Shown: positions 1-5,103 of the stretch, in pieces
How the letters are laid out: each line of letters begins with the position of its first letter
Numbering within the stretch: position 1 is the stretch's first letter
From: Comamonadaceae bacterium
GTDB taxonomy: Bacteria > Pseudomonadota > Gammaproteobacteria > Burkholderiales > Burkholderiaceae_C
DNA length: 5,103 nt
Reading direction: 5' to 3'
Assembly: GCA_013298415.1 (NCBI GenBank)
Contig: JAAFHN010000237.1
Coordinates: 1-5,103 of the forward strand
The notes under the pieces: generated by a model
What the model was told of the DNA's origin: nothing
Databases searched by the model: none
The model's input: only the letters and a program-made list of their open reading frames with translations
Position numbers and translations under genes: made by a program

Positions 1-466
1 CATGCTGGGCGTGGATGAAAAAAGGCACGTCGGCACCCAGGCCCAGGCCAATCTCGCACAGCTGCGGCAGCGTCAATCCCAAAGCCCAAAGCTGATTCAG
101 GCCGATGAGCACCGAAGCTGCATCGGAGCTACCGCCGCCCATGCCAGCCTGAGCAGGGATGTGTTTGTGGAGCACGATGTTTGCGCCAAGCGATGCGCCG
201 CGTTCACCCGCCCGGGCTTTCAGCGCATGCGCGGCACGGGTACAAAGGTCGTCGCCCTCAAACACGACGCCCGCGCTGTTGCTGCGCACCTCGCGCACGA
301 CGGCACCATCCTCGCGCAACCTCAGCTCGATCTCGTCACACCAGTCGATCAACACGAAAACCGATTGCAGCTCGTGGTAGCCGTTCGCTCGGCGGCCCAC
401 GATGTGCAAAAAGGTGTTGAGCTTGGCCGGGGCTTGAAGGCGCAGCACAGGTGCTGCGACCGTCAT
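1..466 (-). CDS. ispE: 4-diphosphocytidyl-2-C-methyl-D-erythritol kinase (partial, C-terminus beyond left edge)
   Basis: This is the cytoplasmic GHMP-family kinase that phosphorylates 4-diphosphocytidyl-2-C-methyl-D-erythritol at the 2-hydroxyl using ATP, the fourth step of the MEP (non-mevalonate) isoprenoid pathway. 155 residues are readable on the minus strand from an ATG at 466. The N-terminal PAKLN motif (residues 13-17) contains the expected catalytic lysine, K15. The glycine-rich ATP loop GMGGGSSDAA begins at G108. GADVPFF (residues 144-150) supplies the catalytic aspartate D146. IspE proteins usually run to about 280-300 residues, so roughly the second half (the GHMP C-terminal domain) lies outside the window. 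The start overlaps the stop of the upstream TPR gene in an ATGA arrangement and has no convincing Shine-Dalgarno of its own, which suggests translational coupling. No frameshift or missing key residue is seen. The identification is secure from the three family motifs in order. Confidence 0.95.
   Translation of the reverse strand, partial: MTVAAPVLRLQAPAKLNTFLHIVGRRANGYHELQSVFVLIDWCDEIELRLREDGAVVREVRSNSAGVVFEGDDLCTRAAHALKARAGERGASLGANIVLHKHIPAQAGMGGGSSDAASVLIGLNQLWALGLTLPQLCEIGLGLGADVPFFIHAQH
463..466 (-). other. ATGA stop-start overlap (TPR gene / ispE)
   Basis: Plus-strand TCAT reads ATGA on the minus strand: the TGA ends the TPR protein and the ATG begins IspE. The upstream bases (GTGAAATTGCC) contain no good Shine-Dalgarno, so IspE translation probably depends on ribosomes finishing the TPR reading frame. 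Confidence 0.85.
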
Positions 467-2319
467 GGCAATTTCACGCCAAAGCGCTTGATCGTTTCCA
501 GCAGCGTTTCGTTGCTGGGGTTGAGCTGCCAGGCGCGCCGCCACATGGATTTGGCATCGTCTTGTTTGCCGCTCGCCCAGAGCACTTCGCCGAGGTGCGC
601 GCCAATTTCCGCATCGGGCTTGGCGTCAAACGCCGTTTGCAAATGCTTCAGCGCGCCAGGCAAATCGCCCATGCGAAACACCACCCAGCCCAGAGAATCT
701 GTGATGTACGGATCGCCCGGAGACAGCGACAGCGCCTTTTCGATCATCGCTTTGGCTTCGGGCAGGCGCATGCGTTTTTCGGCCCAGGCATAGCCCAGTG
801 CGTTGTATGCGTTGGAGTCGGTTGGCTTTGCGGCGATCACAGCGCGCAAATGCGTTTCCATCAGATCGAGCTTGCCCAGCTTTTCTGCCACCATGGCTTG
901 GTCGTACTGCAAATCAGGGTCGGTGCCAAAGCGTTTGGCGGCTTCGTCCAGAACGGCGTAGGCCTGTGCGTGGGCTTTTTGGTCGCGCAACAGGCTGGCC
1001 TCGGCGATCAACAGGCGTTTTTTGTCGTCGTCGTCTCGCGTGGGTTGCCTGCGAATCAAAGCACGCGCGCCTTCCAAATTGCCCTGTTGTGCCATGACGG
1101 AGGCGCGGCGCAGCACAACTGCCGCCACCTCCTGCCCATCGCCCACTTTTTCCAGCCAGGAAAGCGCTGCCACATAGTCTTTGCGGCTCTCTGCCACCTG
1201 CGCGAGCGTGAGGTGCGCCTGGCGCATGCCGGTGGCAATGGCTTCGGCTCGCGCGGCGCTCTGCGTTTCGCCGTCTTTGATTTCCACGAGGCTCAAGTAG
1301 CGTTTGGCAGCCGACTCGGCCAGGCTCCATTCTTGGGCTTGCGCATGCAAAGCGCTCAGCAGCAACCAAGCCGACTCAGCCTGCGGATGGCGCTCTACCG
1401 TTTGCAGGAGTATCGATTTACCTTTGGCATAGCGGGCAGCCTGCACCAGCGCGCGGCCGTAGTTGGCGGCAATGCCCGCTCGGGAGTCGGGGCGAGCGAT
1501 GTAGCGCTCCACCAAGCCATCGAGCGCAGGCGTTTGCTCTACCAAGCGCGTGGCCATGTCGGCCACCACATGCGAGCTCGGATCTGCCTTGAAGCCATTG
1601 CCCAGCGCCTCCACGGTTGCCGCCCAATCCCGCGAACCGCTTGATTCGCCTTTGCTCAGCTGCAGCAAGCCTTCTTGCGAAGCCACCACGGCCCATGCCG
1701 CCGCACGCTGCGCCGCAGCAATTCCTGAGCCCTCAAGCTCCGGTTTGAGCAGGGTTTTTGCAGTGGCCAAGGTGGTGGCTTTGTCGGGGTTGCGCGACAA
1801 AAGCTCTGGCAGACCCAAGATCAGCTCCGCACGCTCTTGCGGCTCTGCCGCATTGAGCTGAGCGCGAAAGGGCTCGGCCAAGTCGTCGATGCGGCCCATG
1901 GCGGCAAGCGTTGACACATGTTGGCGGGCAGCGGCTTTCGATTTGGGCATTGCAGCGCGCCAAGCTCGTGCCGCTTGCAAGGCAGACTCACCGGCACCTG
2001 CCTGCATGGCCACTTCCACCGCGCGCTCAAAAAGGCGCTCGTCTTGCGTGCGGCGACCGGCTTCCAGCAGCAACTGGAAGCCTTGACCCGGCTGGCCGCT
2101 GCTGATTTGCCATTCGGCGATCAGCAATTGGTGCAGAAGCTGAGGGGTGAGTGCAGTGGCCTGAGCCTGCGCGCTTTCAGCCAACAAGGTGCTGGTGGGT
2201 GTGCTGCGCGCTGGGTTGCTCTGTGCAAGGCCAGCGGCGTGGGCGCCACCCAGAACGCAAATGGCAACAAGGCCTTGGCCCAGGCGATTGCAGAGCCCGC
2301 CTTCAGGCCAAAAGCTCAT
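463..2319 (-). CDS. Exported tetratricopeptide-repeat protein, upstream partner of ispE
   Basis: This is a protein of about 618 residues built of helical hairpins. The clearest TPR units are in the last 155 residues: about 466-499, 501-536, 537-570 and 572-604, with the typical ALGYAW, SLGWVVFR and HLGEVLW helix-A patterns and A..A...P spacing. The middle is alanine-rich and probably degenerate TPR. The N-terminus looks like a Sec signal peptide: R12, a hydrophobic stretch of about L13-A32, and possible signal peptidase I sites after AHA (A28) or GLA (A32). No convincing lipobox is seen, so a soluble periplasmic location is favoured. The reading frame stays open to 2460, but that would run into the fpg coding region. 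Later ATGs at 2365, 2340 and 2319 are all possible, and none has a strong ribosome site. 2319 was chosen because it gives the most normal signal peptide. The stop overlaps the ispE start. It resembles in type and place the TPR gene found upstream of lolB-ispE in Pseudomonas (PA4667). The role is unknown; TPR proteins scaffold protein-protein contacts, possibly here in envelope or outer-membrane assembly (inference). Confidence 0.88.
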   Translation of the reverse strand: MSFWPEGGLCNRLGQGLVAICVLGGAHAAGLAQSNPARSTPTSTLLAESAQAQATALTPQLLHQLLIAEWQISSGQPGQGFQLLLEAGRRTQDERLFERAVEVAMQAGAGESALQAARAWRAAMPKSKAAARQHVSTLAAMGRIDDLAEPFRAQLNAAEPQERAELILGLPELLSRNPDKATTLATAKTLLKPELEGSGIAAAQRAAAWAVVASQEGLLQLSKGESSGSRDWAATVEALGNGFKADPSSHVVADMATRLVEQTPALDGLVERYIARPDSRAGIAANYGRALVQAARYAKGKSILLQTVERHPQAESAWLLLSALHAQAQEWSLAESAAKRYLSLVEIKDGETQSAARAEAIATGMRQAHLTLAQVAESRKDYVAALSWLEKVGDGQEVAAVVLRRASVMAQQGNLEGARALIRRQPTRDDDDKKRLLIAEASLLRDQKAHAQAYAVLDEAAKRFGTDPDLQYDQAMVAEKLGKLDLMETHLRAVIAAKPTDSNAYNALGYAWAEKRMRLPEAKAMIEKALSLSPGDPYITDSLGWVVFRMGDLPGALKHLQTAFDAKPDAEIGAHLGEVLWASGKQDDAKSMWRRAWQLNPSNETLLETIKRFGVKLP

Positions 2320-2355
2320 CCCGCGAATTAAAGTGTGCATCCAAACGATGATACC

Positions 2356-2365
2356 GGGCGCGCCC
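2356..2365. repeat. Perfect 10-bp palindrome GGGCGCGCCC in the divergent region
   Basis: GGGCGCGCCC is self-complementary. It is framed by, and partly shares, an outer inverted pair, ACCG (2353-2356) and CGGT (2368-2371). It sits next to the candidate minus-strand -10 box and about midway between the two gene starts, so it could be a binding site for a dimeric regulator. In GC-rich DNA such a palindrome can also arise by chance, so the sequence is certain but the function is speculative. Confidence 0.3.
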
Positions 2366-2395
2366 ATCGGTTCCCGCAGTGTGCCGCCTTGTGAA

Positions 2396-2400
2396 AAGGA
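2396..2400 (+). promoter_or_regulatory. Ribosome binding site of fpg
   Basis: AAGGA within GAAAAGGA lies 11 bases before the ATG at 2412. The spacing is a little long but usable, and it supports this ATG as the start, which is also fixed by the obligatory MPELPE N-terminus. Confidence 0.6.
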
Positions 2401-2411
2401 TCTGAAATTCA

Positions 2412-3227
2412 ATGCCCGAATTGCCAGAAGTTGAAGTGACCCGAAGGGGCGTGGAGCCATTGTTGATCGGCCAGCGCATCCTAGCCGCGCACCTGGGCAA
2501 GCCCTTGCGCTGGCCCTTAGGCACCGAGCCGAAAACGCTTGAGCAATCCCGCGTGCTTTCCGTGCAGCGCCGAGGCAAGTACCTCGTGGTGGGTCTCGAT
2601 GTCGGTGTGCTGCTCATCCACTTGGGCATGTCCGGGAGCCTGCTTGCCCACACGGGGCCTGGCGGCGAGCTGCGCGCGCACGAGCACTTCGGATTGGATC
2701 TGACAAACGGGCACCTGCGTTTGCACGACCCGCGACGCTTTGGCGCCGTGGTTTGGGCACCCAGCGCGGTTGAGGGGATGGCTGCCAAGCTGCTCGGTGG
2801 CGTAGGCCCAGAGCCGTTCTCGCCAGACCTGACGCCGCAAACCCTTCATGCAGGCTTCAAGCGCAGTGCAGTAGCGATCAAGCCGCTGTTGCTGGCAGGC
2901 AAGTTGGTGTGTGGTGTGGGCAACATTTATGCCAGTGAAGCCCTCTTTTTGGCGGGCATTCGGCCGCAGCGTAGAGCCGCGCGAGTGAGCTTGGCTCAGG
3001 CAACGGCTTTGCTGGCGGCGGTGCGCTTGGTGCTCTCGCAGGCAATCGAAGCGGGGGGAAGCTCGCTGAAAGATTTTCGCCACAGCGATGGCTCAAGCGG
3101 ACACTTTCAGACGCAAACGCGGGTGTATGGCCGCGAACATGAGGCCTGCGGCGTGTGCGCTGCGCCCATCCGCATGATCCGGCAAGGCCAGCGCAGCACC
3201 TATTTCTGCGCACGCTGCCAAAAGTAG
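2412..3227 (+). CDS. fpg (mutM): Formamidopyrimidine-DNA glycosylase (8-oxoguanine glycosylase / AP lyase)
   Basis: This base-excision repair enzyme removes 8-oxoguanine and ring-opened purines from DNA and cleaves the abasic site by beta,delta-elimination. The 271 residues are complete and of normal length. It begins MPELPEVE, so after Met removal the proline is the Schiff-base nucleophile and the glutamate at residue 3 the general acid. K56 in RRGKYL is the conserved DNA-contacting lysine. M73 in LGMSG and R109-F110 in DPRRF match the residues that fill the gap left by the flipped base. The helix-two-turn-helix is at about 160-183, with GNIYASE (170-176) including N171. The C-terminal zinc finger has C246, C249, C266 and C269, with R261 in the finger loop. 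The start is set by the MPELPE motif and an upstream AAGGA. It is transcribed away from the TPR-ispE unit. 80 bases separate it from the downstream GTPase gene on the same strand, so the two could share a transcript. No missing key residue is seen. Confidence 0.98.
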   Translation: MPELPEVEVTRRGVEPLLIGQRILAAHLGKPLRWPLGTEPKTLEQSRVLSVQRRGKYLVVGLDVGVLLIHLGMSGSLLAHTGPGGELRAHEHFGLDLTNGHLRLHDPRRFGAVVWAPSAVEGMAAKLLGGVGPEPFSPDLTPQTLHAGFKRSAVAIKPLLLAGKLVCGVGNIYASEALFLAGIRPQRRAARVSLAQATALLAAVRLVLSQAIEAGGSSLKDFRHSDGSSGHFQTQTRVYGREHEACGVCAAPIRMIRQGQRSTYFCARCQK

Positions 3228-3275
3228 GCAGCTCCACCGTAAATGCCGCAGCCGGCGAGCTTTGCGGGCTGCTAC
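3224..3275 (+). other. Possible two-tier stem-loop at the end of fpg
   Basis: GTAGGCAGC (3224-3232, including the fpg stop codon) can pair with GCTGCTAC (3268-3275) with one bulged G. Inside it CCGCA (3246-3250) pairs with TGCGG (3263-3267) around a 12-base loop. There is a 13-base unpaired stretch on the left side only, and no T-run follows, so it is not a standard intrinsic terminator. It might stabilise the fpg mRNA end or attenuate read-through into the GTPase gene. Stability was judged by eye only. Confidence 0.25.
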
Positions 3276-3307
3276 CATGCGGCGAGCGAACCTAAAGAAA
3301 GAAAAGA
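3228..3307 (+). promoter_or_regulatory. fpg to GTPase intergenic region with purine-rich ribosome site
   Basis: This 80-base gap ends in a purine run AAAGAAAGAAAAG (3294-3306) directly before the TTG at 3308. Its AAGAAAG part is a weak Shine-Dalgarno-like sequence and stands out from the GC-rich surroundings. TACCAT (3273-3278) is a possible -10 box but lacks a recognisable -35. Whether the GTPase gene has its own promoter or is read through from fpg cannot be decided by eye. Confidence 0.35.
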
Positions 3308-5103
3308 TTGGCGCCGAATCAATCCATCGCAGAACAGTTTGATGCCTACAGCACTTGGCGGCGCAGCTTCGTGCCGCGCTTGCGCAGCTTGGCGGATTGG
3401 TTGCGCAGCACCGATTTGATGGACGCGGCCGTGGCCGAGCGCTTGCAGCGCATCGAGTCACGCGTGCAGGCCGAAAAAGTGATGGTGGCCTTTGTGGCCG
3501 AGTTCTCGCGCGGCAAATCTGAGCTCATCAACGCACTCTTTTTTGCTGACTACAAGCGCCGCATCATGCCGGCCACTGCCGGCCGCACCACGATGTGCCC
3601 AACAGAGCTGGGCTACGACGAAGCGATGCCGCCTTGTCTGCGCTTGCTGCCGATCCAAAGTCGGCTCGACAACACCTCGCTGATGGATTTGCGGCTCACG
3701 CCGAACCGGTGGACGCAGTTCTCGCTGGAATTGGACGATCCGGCGCAGATGGCGCAAACCTTTGAGCGCGTGGCCGAGGTGCTCTACGTGAGCGTGGACG
3801 AAGCCCGCGACCTGGGCTTTTGGCACGACGACCGGCCTGAAGACAACCCGCCTTTGAATGCCAAGGGCAGCGTGGAAATTCCCAAGTGGCGGCACGCGAT
3901 CATCAATTTTTCGCACCCGCTGCTCAAGCAAGGGCTTACGATCCTGGACACGCCGGGCCTGAACGCGATTGGCGCTGAGCCCGAGCTGACGGTGAGCCTG
4001 ATTCCCCAGGCCCAAGCCGTGCTCTTCATCTTGGCGGCCGACACCGGCGTGACCAAAAGCGACTTGAGCATTTGGCAGGATCACCTGATCACAGAGGGCA
4101 AAGAAGCCCGAATGGTGGTGCTGAACAAAATCGACACGATGTGGGATGCCCTTTCCACACCGGCGCAGATCGCAGCCGCGATCAAAAAGCAACGTGAATC
4201 CACGGCGCAAATCCTCGCGCTCGCACCCTCTCAGGTGCTCGCCGTGTCTGCCCAAAAGGGCTTGGTGGCCAAAGTCACGGGCGATGCAGAGCTTTTGGAG
4301 CGCAGCAATTTGCGCGAGCTGGAGCACGCGCTGGGCCAAGGTTTGATCGCCCAGCGCGAGCAGATTCTGCGTGGCACGGTAGGCACTGGCATGCAAGAGC
4401 TGAAAGCCGAGGCCACTCGCTTGATCGGCATGCGCAGGCGTGACCACGCCGAGCAAGTGGTGGAGCTGCGCGGCCTGCGTGGCAAAAACGGCACGGTGAT
4501 TCGCCACATGCGCGAGCGCGTGGTGCAAGAGCACAAAGAGTTTGACGAGAGCATGAAGCGCATCCATGCGGTGCGCTCTGTGCACTTGAAACTGCTGCGT
4601 GAGGTGTTTGGCATTTTGAGCTCCAACACCTTGCGAGCCGAGTTGGCGCATCTGAACCAAACCCTGCGCGCATCCGGCATCAAGCTGGGCGCGACCAAGG
4701 TTTACGGCGACACATTTGGCAGGCTTCGCCAAGGCATGGCCAGAGCCCAAGAGTGCAGTGTGGAAATCCACCAAATGCTCTCGAACACCTTCAAGCAGCT
4801 CAACGCCGAGTACGCCTTTGCGCTGCAAGCTCCGGATCTGCCGGATTTGGAGAAATTCGCTAAGGAATTGGCGGTGGTGGAGCAAAGCCACCAGCAGTAC
4901 CTTGGCATGGGCAATTTGTTTCGACTCGCCCAACCGCAGTTTGTGGAGCGGCTTGTGCGGGCGCTGGCCACGCGCTTGCGCGTGGTGTTTGAGTCTGCGC
5001 AAAGCGAGCTGGAGCTTTGGAACAAGTCGGCGGCCGCGCAGTTGGATACGCAACTGCGTGAGCGCCGCAAAGCGTTTGAAAAGCGCATCGATGCCATTGA
5101 CCG
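3308..5103 (+). CDS. Dynamin-family GTPase (partial, C-terminus beyond right edge)
   Basis: 598 residues are readable without a stop. An N-terminal helical lead (about 1-57) is followed by a Dynamin_N-type GTPase domain. The P-loop AEFSRGKS (64-71) has K70 and S71. G2 is GRTTMCPTE (92-100), with T94/T95. G3 is DTPGLN (214-219), G4 is NKID (273-276), and a G5-like SAQKG is at 314-318. About 115 residues lie between G2 and G3, including a charged, probably family-specific insert. From about 362 on the protein is largely alpha-helical and charged, with coiled-coil-like stretches resembling a dynamin stalk, and it continues off the edge. No transmembrane helix is evident in the visible part. Dynamin-like proteins hydrolyse GTP to oligomerise on and remodel membranes; the cellular role of this bacterial group is not known. 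The start is placed at TTG 3308 because TAA at 3293-3295 closes the frame upstream and only AGA AAG AAA AGA lies between. The first in-frame ATG (3419) would delete 37 residues of the helical lead. A mutY gene further downstream would fit neighbourhoods I recall from relatives, but it is not visible here. Confidence 0.9.
   Translation, partial: MAPNQSIAEQFDAYSTWRRSFVPRLRSLADWLRSTDLMDAAVAERLQRIESRVQAEKVMVAFVAEFSRGKSELINALFFADYKRRIMPATAGRTTMCPTELGYDEAMPPCLRLLPIQSRLDNTSLMDLRLTPNRWTQFSLELDDPAQMAQTFERVAEVLYVSVDEARDLGFWHDDRPEDNPPLNAKGSVEIPKWRHAIINFSHPLLKQGLTILDTPGLNAIGAEPELTVSLIPQAQAVLFILAADTGVTKSDLSIWQDHLITEGKEARMVVLNKIDTMWDALSTPAQIAAAIKKQRESTAQILALAPSQVLAVSAQKGLVAKVTGDAELLERSNLRELEHALGQGLIAQREQILRGTVGTGMQELKAEATRLIGMRRRDHAEQVVELRGLRGKNGTVIRHMRERVVQEHKEFDESMKRIHAVRSVHLKLLREVFGILSSNTLRAELAHLNQTLRASGIKLGATKVYGDTFGRLRQGMARAQECSVEIHQMLSNTFKQLNAEYAFALQAPDLPDLEKFAKELAVVEQSHQQYLGMGNLFRLAQPQFVERLVRALATRLRVVFESAQSELELWNKSAAAQLDTQLRERRKAFEKRIDAID

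Larger units (their letters stand above)
2320..2411. promoter_or_regulatory. Divergent intergenic region between the TPR-ispE unit and fpg
   Basis: These 92 bases separate two divergent genes and must contain or overlap promoters for both directions unless these lie inside coding sequence. For the minus strand, TATCAT (plus-strand ATGATA, 2348-2353) is a passable -10 box that would start transcription near 2341, but no good -35 is seen at the right distance. For the plus strand no box stands out clearly. The region also contains a 10-bp palindrome, listed separately. The existence of regulatory DNA follows from the gene layout; the individual boxes are guesses. Confidence 0.45.

Noticed and set aside
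2..793. 263-residue plus-strand open frame at the left edge
   Set aside because: It is antisense to ispE and the end of the TPR gene, both of which have clear family motifs.
451..1644. 397-residue open frame on the plus strand opposite the TPR gene
   Set aside because: It is antisense to a clearly coding frame with TPR motifs. Its composition (rich in H, Q, R, F, G) is what reading the complement of GC-biased codons gives, and it has no recognisable domain.
2356..2365. Palindrome as part of a rho-independent terminator
   Set aside because: It has no T-run on either side and lies between divergent genes, where no transcript would be expected to end.
2320..2460. Extension of the TPR protein to the farthest ATG at 2460
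   Set aside because: It would overlap the first 49 bases of fpg on the other strand and put 47 non-signal-like residues before the signal peptide.
2517..3083. 188-residue minus-strand open frame inside fpg
   Set aside because: It is a shadow of fpg, whose catalytic and zinc-finger residues are all on the plus strand.
3458..5053. 531-residue open frame on the minus strand opposite the GTPase
   Set aside because: It is long, but a typical high-GC antisense shadow: rich in H, Q, L, R and without domains, while the opposite strand carries G1-G4 GTPase motifs in order.

Overview
The window is a compact, high-GC (about 60% by eye) stretch of bacterial chromosome with four genes and no sign of mobile DNA. 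The gene content, the codon bias toward G/C third positions and the wording of the proteins point to a betaproteobacterium, most likely Burkholderiales and perhaps Comamonadaceae. That placement is inference from protein character and gene neighbourhood, not from a marker gene.

Layout. Reading leftward on the minus strand from about 2319 is a two-gene unit. It holds a secreted or periplasmic tetratricopeptide-repeat (TPR) protein of about 618 residues (463-2319) and then ispE (466 to beyond the left edge), the kinase of the non-mevalonate isoprenoid pathway. The two genes overlap by ATGA, so they are almost certainly co-transcribed and translationally coupled. Reading rightward on the plus strand from 2412 are fpg/mutM (2412-3227), a complete oxidised-purine DNA glycosylase, and after an 80-base gap a large dynamin-like GTPase (3308 to beyond the right edge; 598 residues visible). 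The two units diverge from a short intergenic region (2320-2411) that must hold the promoters for both directions. A 10-bp perfect GC palindrome lies in the middle of it.

Working together. The TPR-ispE arrangement resembles the TPR-lolB-ispE-prs cluster known from other Gamma/Betaproteobacteria, but here lolB is absent from between the TPR gene and ispE. On the other side, a DNA-repair enzyme is followed by a membrane-remodelling type GTPase that has all G motifs but starts with TTG and carries alanine in place of the first P-loop glycine. This GTPase is the least understood part of the window. The two genes cut by the window edges (ispE C-terminus, GTPase C-terminus) look intact as far as they can be read. 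No RNA gene, CRISPR array, insertion sequence or long repeat was seen.
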